From the NCBI GenBank assembly GCA_035655355.1, contig DASRUQ010000040.1:1-11346 (forward strand): a DNA stretch of 11,346 nucleotides, in the 5' to 3' direction. The notes beneath the pieces are model-generated. The model was not told the DNA's origin. It made no database searches and saw only the letters and a program-made list of their open reading frames with translations. The position numbers and the translations under genes were made by a program. This DNA comes from 2-12-FULL-43-11 sp035655355. GTDB taxonomy: Bacteria; Patescibacteriota; Minisyncoccia; UBA6257; Colwellbacteraceae. Positions 1 to 6,136 of the stretch are shown here, in pieces (the stretch's first letter is position 1; each line of letters opens with the position of its first letter).

Positions 1-330
1 TCTGTTTCTTATGGCTCTTATGGCTTAAAGGCTCTGGAGTCGGCTTGGATTACTTCCCGTCAGATTGAATCAGCTAGGCGTACCGTCAGTAACTTCACTA
101 AGCGCGGCGGTAAGTTCTGGATTAGAATCTTTCCCGATAAGCCGGTTACCAAGCGTCCTCCCGAAGTTACTATGGGTGGCGGTAAGGGTTCTGTTGACCA
201 CTATGTTTTCCCGGTTCGTCCCGGCAGGATTCTTTTTGAAATAGACGGTATTTCCGAAGTAATGGCTAACCGCGCCTTAACTCTTGCGGGCCACAAGTTG
301 CCGGTTAAAACTAAAGTAGTTAAGGAATAA
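1..330 (+). CDS. rplP: 50S ribosomal protein L16 (uL16), 5'-partial
   Basis: The reading frame is open from base 1 to TAA at 328-330 and gives 109 C-terminal residues; the start lies outside the window (L16 is usually about 135-140 aa). L16 binds 23S rRNA next to the peptidyl transferase centre and the A/P-site tRNAs. Recognised from GSYGLKALES, the RQIESARR segment, KFWIRIFPDKP and the PGRILFEIDG block near the C-terminus, which align without gaps to my recollection of E. coli L16. One oddity: the loop that in E. coli reads VRMGKGKG reads VTMGGGKG here (codons 166-189), so the Arg81 equivalent is Thr and the next-but-two Lys is Gly. The gene is followed 5 nt later by rpmC, in the standard S10-cluster order. 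Confidence 0.97.
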   Translation, partial: SVSYGSYGLKALESAWITSRQIESARRTVSNFTKRGGKFWIRIFPDKPVTKRPPEVTMGGGKGSVDHYVFPVRPGRILFEIDGISEVMANRALTLAGHKLPVKTKVVKE

Positions 331-335
331 ATAAG

Positions 336-533
336 ATGAAAAGGAAAGAAATAGAAAATTTAAAGACCAAGAGTAGTGCTGAACTTCAGAAGCAACTCAA
401 AGAAAATGAAGAGCTTTTGAGTTCTTCCAAGTTTGACTTAGCCTCCGGAAAAGTAAAGAATATATTTCTTATTAAAGAGACTAAAAAAACCATCGCTAGG
501 ATAAAAACCTTTATTAAGGAGAAAGCTGTATAA
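336..533 (+). CDS. rpmC: 50S ribosomal protein L29 (uL29)
   Basis: This 65-residue protein has the normal L29 length. It is two charged helices that pack on 23S rRNA near the polypeptide exit tunnel, where nascent-chain factors dock. Recognised from the MKRKEIENLKTKSSAELQ start, the central LASGKVKN segment (matching the L29 'ATGQL.N' turn) and its place between rplP and rpsQ. It is one of only two genes in the operon with a clear Shine-Dalgarno-like AAGGA (322-326, 9 nt before the ATG); that motif overlaps the end of rplP. No anomalies seen. Confidence 0.96.
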   Translation: MKRKEIENLKTKSSAELQKQLKENEELLSSSKFDLASGKVKNIFLIKETKKTIARIKTFIKEKAV

Positions 534-537
534 AATC

Positions 538-786
538 ATGACTAACGAAACTGTAAAACTTAAAAGAAGATTGTCCGGCCGGGTTGTGAGCGATAAGATG
601 CAGAAAACTGTTGTGGTTGAAGTTATCCGTCTGAAGGTTCATCCCAAGTATGGCAAGCAGTACAAGGTAACTGACCGTTTTAAGGCTCATGATGAGAATA
701 ATGAGGCTAAAGTCGGCGATCAGGTAATTATTGAAGAAACCAAGCCTAAGTCACGGGAGAAGAGGTGGATAGTGGTTAAGAACTAA
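538..786 (+). CDS. rpsQ: 30S ribosomal protein S17 (uS17)
   Basis: S17 is an OB-fold primary binder of 16S rRNA helix 11 and helps early small-subunit assembly. This 82-residue copy shows the family signature LSGRVVSDKMQKTVVVEV (residues 12-29), the HPKYGKQY loop and the KVGDQVIIEETKP strand with a C-terminal KRWIVV. Length is normal. The gene starts 4 nt after the rpmC stop. An AAGGAG lies 16 nt upstream, too far for ordinary Shine-Dalgarno pairing, so reinitiation after rpmC seems more likely (inference). Confidence 0.97.
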   Translation: MTNETVKLKRRLSGRVVSDKMQKTVVVEVIRLKVHPKYGKQYKVTDRFKAHDENNEAKVGDQVIIEETKPKSREKRWIVVKN

Positions 787-790
787 AAGA

Positions 791-1156
791 ATGATTCAAG
801 AAAGATCCATATTAAAAGTAGCCGATAATAGTGGTGCCAAAACCATCAGAGTCTTTAGGATTCCCGGCGGCAGCCGTAAGAGGTACGCCAAACTGGGAGA
901 TATAGTCATTGCTTCCGTCCAAGTTGCCGAGCCGAGAAAAGCTGTTAAGAAAAAGGATATTGTTAAGGCCGTGATAGTTCGCACCAGGAATCATATCAGG
1001 CGTCCTGACGGCAGTTATGTCAAATTTGATGACAACGCCGCTGTTCTAGTTGATAAGAAAGAACCCAAAGCCACCAGAATTTTCGGGCCAATACCCAGAG
1101 AACTAAAAGAACTGGGCTACGATAAAATAATTTCTTTGGCTCAAGATATAGTCTAA
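791..1156 (+). CDS. rplN: 50S ribosomal protein L14 (uL14)
   Basis: L14 is a small beta-barrel protein that binds 23S rRNA on the subunit interface and forms bridge B8 with 16S rRNA. At 121 residues it is standard length. Signatures are MIQERSILKVADNSGAK at the N-terminus, RRPDGSYVKFDDNAAVL (residues about 70-86) and TRIFGPIPREL near the C-terminus; all are highly conserved in the family. The ATG lies 4 nt after the rpsQ stop, with no Shine-Dalgarno motif, only an A-rich spacer. In most bacteria rplN is the first gene of the spc operon; here no promoter-like break precedes it, so it appears to be co-transcribed with the S10-cluster genes. Confidence 0.98.
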   Translation: MIQERSILKVADNSGAKTIRVFRIPGGSRKRYAKLGDIVIASVQVAEPRKAVKKKDIVKAVIVRTRNHIRRPDGSYVKFDDNAAVLVDKKEPKATRIFGPIPRELKELGYDKIISLAQDIV

Positions 1157-1159
1157 AAT

Positions 1160-1465
1160 ATGAATATCAAGAAAGGAGATAAAGTTTTAATATTGAAAGG
1201 CAAGGACAAGGGTAAGTCCGGTAAGGTTCTTAAAGTTTCTACTCTTCAGGGTAAAATCATAGTTGAAGGTTTGAATATAGTTAAGAAGAACTCTAAAGCC
1301 AGGAAGCAGGGAGAGAAAGGCCAGATTATCAGTACTTCCGCCCCGATTACGGTTTCTAAAGTTATGTTGATTTGTTCTGCCTGTGGTAAGCCCACTAGGG
1401 TTGGCCATAGGATGATCGGAGACAAAAAAGAAAGAATTTGTAAAAAATGCAAAGCCACCAATTAG
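1160..1465 (+). CDS. rplX: 50S ribosomal protein L24 (uL24), with C-terminal zinc ribbon
   Basis: L24 initiates large-subunit assembly and sits by the exit tunnel. The 101-residue product has an N-terminal KOW segment (residues about 3-36, IKKGDKVLILKGKDKGKSGK), then EGLNIVKKNSK. The C-terminus carries a four-cysteine ribbon (C72, C75, C94, C97: CSAC and CKKC), a zinc-binding variant known from many bacterial L24 proteins and absent from E. coli. It is the only complete gene here that stops with TAG; the last 19 nt, including the stop, overlap the start of rplE in another frame. Spacing from rplN is 3 nt. Confidence 0.97.
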   Translation: MNIKKGDKVLILKGKDKGKSGKVLKVSTLQGKIIVEGLNIVKKNSKARKQGEKGQIISTSAPITVSKVMLICSACGKPTRVGHRMIGDKKERICKKCKATN

Positions 1466-1926
1466 TAAAAATAGTAGTTTCAGTGGGCGTAGGCAAGATG
1501 AGACAGAGCAACGCCCAATTTGACGACAAGATTCTTCCCGGTCTTCTGGACGAACTTGCTCTTATTGTCGGCCAAAAACCTGCCCCTAGGAAAGCCAAGA
1601 AATCCATCGCTGCTTTTAAGTCGCGTGAAGGAGATACCATCGGCGCCATGGCTACTTTAAGGGGTAAAAGAATGCATGATTTCTTTAACCGTTTCGTTAA
1701 CGTTTCTTTACCTCGTGTTAGGGACTTTAGGGGCATTGATACTAAGAATTTTGATGGTAGAGGTAATTTGACAATAGGTATCAAAGAGCATACTGTCTTC
1801 CCTGAGATTAATCCTGAAGTATCCAAGGCCAACTTTGGAGTTGAGGTGACTTTTGTTGCCGGTACGAAGACCAAGGCGGAGGGTATAGAATTCTTCAAAA
1901 AAATAGGAATTCCTCTAAAAAAGTAA
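1447..1926 (+). CDS. rplE: 50S ribosomal protein L5 (uL5), N-terminally short form
   Basis: L5 binds 5S rRNA in the central protuberance and contacts P-site tRNA. The 159-residue protein is about 20 residues shorter than the usual ~179, and the loss is at the N-terminus: it opens directly at LVKIVVSVGVGK, the first beta strand of the family, without the preceding helix. The start is well fixed, because a TAA in the same frame lies at 1441-1443, one codon before the ATG at 1447. Other signatures: GQKPAPRKAKKSIAAFK, TLRGKRMHDF, PRVRDFRGI, GNLTIGIKEH and EVTFVAGTKT. It overlaps rplX by 19 nt, suggesting translational coupling. The short form may be a lineage trait of CPR ribosomes (inference). 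Confidence 0.96.
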   Translation: MQSHQLVKIVVSVGVGKMRQSNAQFDDKILPGLLDELALIVGQKPAPRKAKKSIAAFKSREGDTIGAMATLRGKRMHDFFNRFVNVSLPRVRDFRGIDTKNFDGRGNLTIGIKEHTVFPEINPEVSKANFGVEVTFVAGTKTKAEGIEFFKKIGIPLKK

Positions 1927-1927
1927 A

Positions 1928-2113
1928 ATGGCCAAAGCATCAGTCATAGCTAGAGCGAATAAAGAGCCGAAGTACAGCACCAGGGCTGTCAGGCGCTGTT
2001 TTCGCTGCGGCAGAAAAAGAGGTTACATCAGAGATTTTGATTTATGCAGGATTTGTTTCAGGGAACTAGCCGGAAGAGGTATGATTCCCGGAGTTAAAAA
2101 AGCTTCTTGGTAA
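1928..2113 (+). CDS. rpsN: 30S ribosomal protein S14, zinc-binding type Z (uS14)
   Basis: This is the short, zinc-containing S14 (61 residues), which binds the 16S rRNA 3' major (head) domain late in assembly. The two CxxC pairs C24/C27 and C40/C43 form the zinc site (CFRCGRKRGYIRDFDLCRIC), followed by the conserved FRELAGRGMIPGVKKASW C-terminus. It corresponds to the C+ paralogue rather than the ~100-aa cysteine-free form. It begins 1 nt after rplE and is not preceded by a Shine-Dalgarno motif. Confidence 0.98.
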   Translation: MAKASVIARANKEPKYSTRAVRRCFRCGRKRGYIRDFDLCRICFRELAGRGMIPGVKKASW

Positions 2114-2117
2114 TGAT

Positions 2118-2501
2118 ATGTATATAGATACTTTAATCAGAATTAAAAACGCTATGACTAGAAAAAAGGACCGGGTTAAGGTGCCTTATTCTCAGTTTGA
2201 AGAAAATGTTTTGGAATCTTTGGTTAAGACCGGCTATTTGGATGAAATACAGAAAAAGGGCAGGGGAGTAAAGCGCGTGATAGAGATTAAGTTAAAGTAT
2301 GATAAGGAAGAAAAGTCCCGCATCTCCGATGTTAAGCTCATCAGTCTTCCCTCCAAAAGAGTCTATGTTGGCTGGAAAGATATCAAAAAGTCTCACCAGG
2401 GATACGGCAACTTCTTTTTATCCACTCCCAAAGGAGTAATGGTTGATGGAGAAGCCAGAAGAAACAGGCTTGGCGGAGAGCTCTTATTTGAAATTTGGTA
2501 A
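2118..2501 (+). CDS. rpsH: 30S ribosomal protein S8 (uS8)
   Basis: S8 is a primary 16S rRNA binder of the central domain and in E. coli also the translational repressor of the spc operon. The 127-residue product starts at MYIDTLIRIKNAM, a few residues shorter than the usual start. It has the conserved VKVPYSQFEENVLESLVKTGYL helix-strand, the SKRVYVGW loop and the C-terminal STPKGVMVDGEARRN...GGELLFEIW. The ATG at 2118 is preceded by another ATG at 2113 in a frame that stops after four codons, so 2118 is the real start. I saw no S8-site mimic in the operon, so autoregulation cannot be claimed. Confidence 0.97.
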   Translation: MYIDTLIRIKNAMTRKKDRVKVPYSQFEENVLESLVKTGYLDEIQKKGRGVKRVIEIKLKYDKEEKSRISDVKLISLPSKRVYVGWKDIKKSHQGYGNFFLSTPKGVMVDGEARRNRLGGELLFEIW

Positions 2502-2508
2502 AAATATT

Positions 2509-3051
2509 ATGTCTAAGATAGGTAAACAACCAGTAACCATACCCGCAGGCGTAACCGTTTTGGAGAAAGACGGCTTGCTTGAGGTTAAGGGTAAAAACGG
2601 TACCCTGACCGTAAAAATGTTGAAGGGTGTTAAGGTTGAAGTTAAAGATAATGAAGTTATTTTTGTCCCGGGAGTTAAGGATAAACAGACAGTCAGTAAC
2701 TGGGGGACGGTGAGAGCCTTAACCGCTAACGCCGTTCAAGGTGCTACCCAAGACTTTGTTAAAGAACTTATTATTGAAGGCGTGGGCTTTAAGGCTGAAG
2801 TCCAGGCAACTGATTTGGTTTTGAACGTTGGTTTTTCCCACCCGGTTCGTTTCGCTATACCGGAAGGAATTAAGGTTGTTGTAGTCAAAGAATTGGTTAC
2901 TATCTCCGGCGCTAATAAAGAAGTTGTCGGCGAAACTGCCGCCAAGATTAGGAAGATCAAAGAGCCTGAACCTTATAAGGGCAAAGGTATAAGATATAAG
3001 GATGAAGTAATTAGAAGGAAGGACGGTAAGCGCGCTACCACTTCTGCTTAA
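2509..3051 (+). CDS. rplF: 50S ribosomal protein L6 (uL6)
   Basis: L6 lies near the factor-binding site and contacts the sarcin-ricin region of 23S rRNA. The chosen start (2509) gives 180 residues beginning MSKIGKQPVTIPAGV, the family's standard N-terminus; an in-frame ATG at 2443 would add 22 residues lying inside rpsH and unlike L6, so it is rejected. Two repeated L6 domains are visible: residues about 1-80 and about 85-175. The conserved C-terminal motif reads EPEPYKGKGIRYKDEVI with RRKDGKR. The gap after rpsH is 7 nt, the longest in the ribosomal protein run, and no Shine-Dalgarno motif is visible. Confidence 0.97.
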   Translation: MSKIGKQPVTIPAGVTVLEKDGLLEVKGKNGTLTVKMLKGVKVEVKDNEVIFVPGVKDKQTVSNWGTVRALTANAVQGATQDFVKELIIEGVGFKAEVQATDLVLNVGFSHPVRFAIPEGIKVVVVKELVTISGANKEVVGETAAKIRKIKEPEPYKGKGIRYKDEVIRRKDGKRATTSA

Positions 3052-3055
3052 AACT

Positions 3056-3415
3056 ATGGTTACTAAATTATTAAATAAAATCAGGAATAGGAGGTCTAAC
3101 AGGGTTAGGGCCAGAATTAATGGTACGGCCGAGAAACCCAGACTTTCAATTTTCAGGAGCAACAAATATTTGTATGCCCAGCTTATTGATGACTCATCCG
3201 GAAAGACTATTCTGTCCTGCTCTACTCTTGGAGCCGATAAGAGTAAGTCTAAAGAAACTAAAGTATCTAAGGCGACTGCCTTAGGTAAAGCCGTAGCTGC
3301 CAGTATGAAAAAGGCCGGTTTGACGACTGTGATTTTTGACAGAGGCAGATACGCTTATCATGGCAGGGTCCAAGCCGTAGCCGAGGCTTTAAGGGAAGAA
3401 GGAATAAAGGTATAA
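3056..3415 (+). CDS. rplR: 50S ribosomal protein L18 (uL18)
   Basis: L18 binds 5S rRNA together with L5 and helps dock it onto the large subunit. The 119-residue protein has the arginine-rich N-terminal tail (KIRNRRSNRVRARINGT), the KPRLSIFRSNKYLYAQLIDD strands and the C-terminal FDRGRYAYHGRVQAVAEALREEG signature. Length and motifs are ordinary. It starts 4 nt after the rplF stop and is followed 4 nt later by rpsE. Confidence 0.97.
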   Translation: MVTKLLNKIRNRRSNRVRARINGTAEKPRLSIFRSNKYLYAQLIDDSSGKTILSCSTLGADKSKSKETKVSKATALGKAVAASMKKAGLTTVIFDRGRYAYHGRVQAVAEALREEGIKV

Positions 3416-3419
3416 ACAT

Positions 3420-3887
3420 ATGGCTATGGAAAGAGACAGAAATAGGTTTAAGAAAGACAACTTAGAGGAAGCGGTTATTGATTTAAGGAGAGTTACCAGG
3501 GTTGTTTCCGGAGGTAAAAGAATGAGGTTCAGAGCCACTATGGTGGTTGGAGATCTTAAGGGCAAAGTTGGCGTTGGCGTGGCTAAAGGCTTGGATGTTG
3601 AGCAGGCTATCACTAAAGCCAGGACTGTCGCCCAAAGGAATATGATTGATGTTAAGATGAAGGGGAAAACTATTCCTCACGAGATTGAAGCTAAATTCGG
3701 GGCCGCTAAGATTTTGATTAAGCCTGCCGTAGCCGGTCATGGCTTAGTCGCTGGAGGAGCTCCACGAGTTGTTCTAAAATTGGCTGGCCTGAAAGACGTT
3801 ACCGCGAAATGTCTCGGATCCAGCACCAATAAGCTAAACTACGCCGTGGCAACCATCATGGCTTTAGAAACTATCAGATCTAAATAA
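3420..3887 (+). CDS. rpsE: 30S ribosomal protein S5 (uS5)
   Basis: S5 lies at the mRNA entry side of the small subunit and influences decoding accuracy and mRNA unwinding. The 155-residue protein has an N-terminal double-stranded-RNA-binding-like domain (residues about 15-80: LRRVTRVVSGGKRMRF, VVGDLKGKVGVGVAKG) and a C-terminal domain with HGLVAGGAPRVVLKLAG and the KCLGSSTNKLN turn. Either ATG 3420 or ATG 3426 could start it (MAMERD). An AAAGG at 3406-3410, 9 nt before 3420, favours the first; this is one of only two plausible Shine-Dalgarno motifs in the operon. The next gene is rplO, without rpmD in between. Confidence 0.97.
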   Translation: MAMERDRNRFKKDNLEEAVIDLRRVTRVVSGGKRMRFRATMVVGDLKGKVGVGVAKGLDVEQAITKARTVAQRNMIDVKMKGKTIPHEIEAKFGAAKILIKPAVAGHGLVAGGAPRVVLKLAGLKDVTAKCLGSSTNKLNYAVATIMALETIRSK

Positions 3888-3888
3888 T

Positions 3889-4119
3889 ATGCAGTTACAC
3901 ACTTTACAACCCGATCATGATTTAAGAAGTAAGAAACGCATTGGCCGTGGCGGCAAACGTGGCACTACTTCAGGCCGTGGTACTAAGGGACAGAAAGCCA
4001 GGTCCGGCCACAGAATCAGGCCAGCCGAGAGGGATTTAATTCAGCGCTTGCCTAAACTGCGCGGTTTTAGGAATAAGACCAAGCAAGGTAAAAAAGTCAG
4101 AGCTCATAAGAAAGCTTAA
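3889..4119 (+). CDS. rplO: 50S ribosomal protein L15 (uL15), C-terminally truncated half-length form
   Basis: L15 threads an extended basic N-terminal arm into 23S rRNA and normally ends in a globular C-terminal domain (about 145-150 aa in total). This product has only 76 residues. The N-terminal half is clear: MQLHTLQP at the start, GRGGKRGTTSGRGTKGQKARSG (residues 19-40) and RLPKLRGFRNK (53-63). It then ends in a lysine/arginine-rich tail, GKKVRAHKKA, and TAA. secY starts 6 nt later, so no room remains for the missing half and no frameshifted remnant is seen: the domain is lost, not split. Identity is firm. Whether the short form is functional is inference, supported by the clean arm sequence and an intact operon. 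Confidence 0.93.
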   Translation: MQLHTLQPDHDLRSKKRIGRGGKRGTTSGRGTKGQKARSGHRIRPAERDLIQRLPKLRGFRNKTKQGKKVRAHKKA

Positions 4120-4125
4120 TATATA

Positions 4126-5406
4126 ATGTTTGATAAGGTTCTAACTATCTTCAGGGTTAAGGAAATTAGAAATAAGCTCCTTATAGTCGGCTTAGTCTTG
4201 GTTTGTTTCCGAGTCCTGGCTAATATTCCCGTACCTGGAGTTAATGCGGAAGCTTTAAGGAATTTCTTGTCAGGTAATGAACTTCTGGGGCTATTGAACG
4301 TTTTCTCCGGAGGCTCACTGGACACTCTTTCTATAGTTATGCTGGGCTTGGGGCCCTACATCACAGCCACCATTATTATGCAGCTTCTGACCATGATTTT
4401 CCCTAAGTTAAAGCAACTTTACTACGAAGAGGGTGCCCAAGGCAGAGCTAAATTTAACCGTATCGCGAGGTATATAACCGTTCCCTTAGCCGCCCTAAAC
4501 ACTTACGCCTTCTTAAGAATTCTAACTTCTCAGGGAGTTATTGGAGAGCTGGGTATGGTTCAGATATTAATTAACGTAGTAGTGGTTACCGCCGGTACTA
4601 TGATTCTGGTATGGCTGGGAGAGATTATTACCGAACAAAAACTTGGTAATGGAACTTCACTGCTTATTTTTGCCGGTATTGTGAGCGGCCTGCCGTTAAC
4701 TCTCCGTAATGCTTACATCAGTTACACTGCCGGAACCACTCCTATTACTACCTACCTGATTTTTGCGGTTTTGGCTCTGATAGTTATTGGCGGAGTCGTT
4801 ATGATTAACGAGGGCGAGAGGAAAGTCCCCATTTCTTATGCCAAGCGAATTCGCGGCAATAAAGTTTATGGGGGAGTTTCCACTTATCTGCCGCTGAAGG
4901 TTAACCAGGCCGGAGTTATTCCAATTATTTTTGCTATTTCCATACTTCTTTTCCCTCAATTCTTTGGACAAATTTTGGCAGCTTTCTGGCCTTCGGTTGG
5001 AACAGTAGTGAATGAATGGTCACAGAAGCTGATTACCAATCAGGTTGTCTATGCTGCCGCTTATTTCTTCTTGGTTTTTGTCTTTACTTACTTCTACACC
5101 TCGGTTACTTTTGACCCCGCGGAGATTTCCAAGAACTTGCAGAGGTCCGGAGGCTTCGTTCCCGGCATCAGGCCGGGAGAATCCACTGGAGGGTTCTTAA
5201 AGAAAATAATTTCCAGAGTTACTCTCTTTGGAGCTACCTTCCTGGGCCTGATCGCGGTACTCCCTACGCTTATTCAGCTATTCAGCAAAACTCAGTCTCT
5301 TACTATTGGCGGCACGGCGCTTCTCATTGTCGTAGCCGTGGCCTTGGATACCGCCAAACAAATAGACTCACAGGTTTCAGTCAGAGAATACGACACACTT
5401 AGGTAA
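4126..5406 (+). CDS. secY: Sec translocon channel subunit SecY
   Basis: SecY is the pore of the SecYEG translocon in the cytoplasmic membrane. The 426-residue product (family about 420-440) shows ten hydrophobic segments at roughly 16-36, 62-88, 111-133, 143-167, 174-192, 208-228, 260-283, 307-327, 365-386 and 396-410. Conserved motifs are ANIPVPGVN after helix 1, GLGPYITATIIMQLL in the plug/helix 2 region, GNGTSLLIFAGI (174-185), PLKVNQAGVIPIIFA (256-270) and the cytosolic loop SGGFVPGIRPGE (341-352), whose R349 matches the essential E. coli Arg357. It is the last gene of the spc-type run; the downstream gap of 30 nt is the longest here apart from the divergent promoter region at 8199-8218. 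Confidence 0.98.
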   Translation: MFDKVLTIFRVKEIRNKLLIVGLVLVCFRVLANIPVPGVNAEALRNFLSGNELLGLLNVFSGGSLDTLSIVMLGLGPYITATIIMQLLTMIFPKLKQLYYEEGAQGRAKFNRIARYITVPLAALNTYAFLRILTSQGVIGELGMVQILINVVVVTAGTMILVWLGEIITEQKLGNGTSLLIFAGIVSGLPLTLRNAYISYTAGTTPITTYLIFAVLALIVIGGVVMINEGERKVPISYAKRIRGNKVYGGVSTYLPLKVNQAGVIPIIFAISILLFPQFFGQILAAFWPSVGTVVNEWSQKLITNQVVYAAAYFFLVFVFTYFYTSVTFDPAEISKNLQRSGGFVPGIRPGESTGGFLKKIISRVTLFGATFLGLIAVLPTLIQLFSKTQSLTIGGTALLIVVAVALDTAKQIDSQVSVREYDTLR

Positions 5407-5423
5407 GCTGGCCGTATTGGTTG

Positions 5424-5436
5424 TATAATTAAACTA
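5424..5436 (+). promoter_or_regulatory. Putative adk-map promoter -10 box, leaderless spacing
   Basis: A perfect TATAAT lies at 5424-5429 in the secY-adk gap, ending exactly 7 nt before the adk ATG. A sigma-70-type start is expected about 7 nt after the box, placing it at or one base from the start codon. No good -35 hexamer is visible at 16-19 bp. The TG at 5422-5423 abuts the box, which is not the exact extended -10 spacing. A promoter is plausible but not proven; adk could also be read through from secY. Confidence 0.5.
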
Positions 5437-6135
5437 ATGCAGCCACATTTCGCTAAACCCAAAGTCGTAGTCATCTACGGTCCTCCCGGTGCTGGTAAGG
5501 GCACTCAAGCCGATTTAACAGCCCGTTATTTCGGTTTTATTCATTTTGATACCGGCAAGTACTTGGAATCTTTAGTGCACGACCCCGTGGCTTTAAAAAG
5601 CGCGGAAGTGCGGCGGCAGAGGACTCTTTTTGATACAGGCAAACTTATGACAACCTCGTGGGTTATAAAAGTTGTAGGTTCTAGGATGAAAAAAATCGCC
5701 CGCGCCGGCTTAGGGCTGGTCTTAAGCGGTTCCCCAAGAACCGTCGGTGAAGCCGAAGATTTGCTCCCGATTATGAAGAAACTCTATGGCCGTCAGAACA
5801 TGCTTTTCTTTGTTCTCCAGGTTCCGCCGGAAACTTCTCTCCGGAGAAACAGCAGGAGGCTGATCTGTTCCATTTGCGGCTCTCCAATTCTAAGAGTCAA
5901 AAGCACCGAAAACTTTACAACTCATAGTCCTTGTCCCTTTTGTGGCGGGAAGCTTGTTAAGAGAACACTGGATCGTCCTTCGGTTATCAAAGACAGATTA
6001 ACTGAATTTGACCTTAAAACTAAACCCGTTTTCGCGGCTATTAGAAATAGCGGTTATAAGGTCAAAGAAATAAAAGGAGATGCCTTACCTTTCGAAGTTT
6101 TTAAATCCATTAAGAAGGAAATTATAAAAATATAA
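5437..6135 (+). CDS. adk: Adenylate kinase family nucleoside monophosphate kinase, divergent zinc-LID form
   Basis: Predicted to catalyse NMP + ATP = NDP + ADP, presumably AMP, in the cytoplasm. The 232-residue protein has the P-loop GPPGAGKGTQ (15-24, K21), the FDTGK segment (37-41), the DTGKL turn (66-70), SGSPRT (97-102, R101) and a LID with two CxxC pairs (C144/C147, C166/C169) typical of zinc-stabilised long adenylate kinases; R187 matches a conserved LID-side arginine. Departures: the AMP-site motif TGDMLR reads TGKYLE, so Asp33 becomes Lys41 and AMP-binding Arg36 becomes Glu44 (E. coli numbering), and GFPRT is GSPRT. I recall similar sequences from Parcubacteria, so this may be a lineage form. 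The secY-adk-map context supports the adk assignment; substrate preference is uncertain. Confidence 0.88.
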   Translation: MQPHFAKPKVVVIYGPPGAGKGTQADLTARYFGFIHFDTGKYLESLVHDPVALKSAEVRRQRTLFDTGKLMTTSWVIKVVGSRMKKIARAGLGLVLSGSPRTVGEAEDLLPIMKKLYGRQNMLFFVLQVPPETSLRRNSRRLICSICGSPILRVKSTENFTTHSPCPFCGGKLVKRTLDRPSVIKDRLTEFDLKTKPVFAAIRNSGYKVKEIKGDALPFEVFKSIKKEIIKI

Positions 6136-6136
6136 C

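Noticed and set aside
1395..1940. 181-codon open frame on the minus strand across rplX, rplE and rpsN
   Set aside because: It is antisense to three well-supported ribosomal protein genes, with low-complexity composition and no recognisable motif; a shadow frame.
2118..2501. Autoregulatory S8-binding mRNA structure as in the E. coli spc operon
   Set aside because: I could not identify a convincing mimic of the 16S helix 21 site near the rplX-rplE junction; would need a covariance search.
2443..2508. Upstream ATG that would extend L6 by 22 residues
   Set aside because: The extension lies within the rpsH C-terminus and does not resemble L6, while MSKIGKQPV at 2509 is the standard family start.
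4080..4125. L15 truncation as a frameshift in the assembly
   Set aside because: There is no leftover L15-like sequence in any frame before secY begins at 4126; a single-base error cannot restore the missing ~70 residues.
4122..4127. TATAAT at the start of secY as a promoter
   Set aside because: It overlaps the secY ATG itself (4126), so it cannot place a start before that codon; probably chance in the AT-rich junction.
5160..5178. Perfect 7-bp inverted repeat with 5-nt loop (TCCCGGC/GCCGGGA) like a terminator stem
   Set aside because: It lies inside secY where it encodes the conserved PGIRPGE loop, and no T-tract follows; coding constraint explains it.
6123..6136. TATAAA 8 nt before the map TTG as a fourth leaderless promoter
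   Set aside because: Lies within the lysine/isoleucine-rich 3' end of adk where such strings are expected, and map is 1 nt from the adk stop; kept only as a weak remark.
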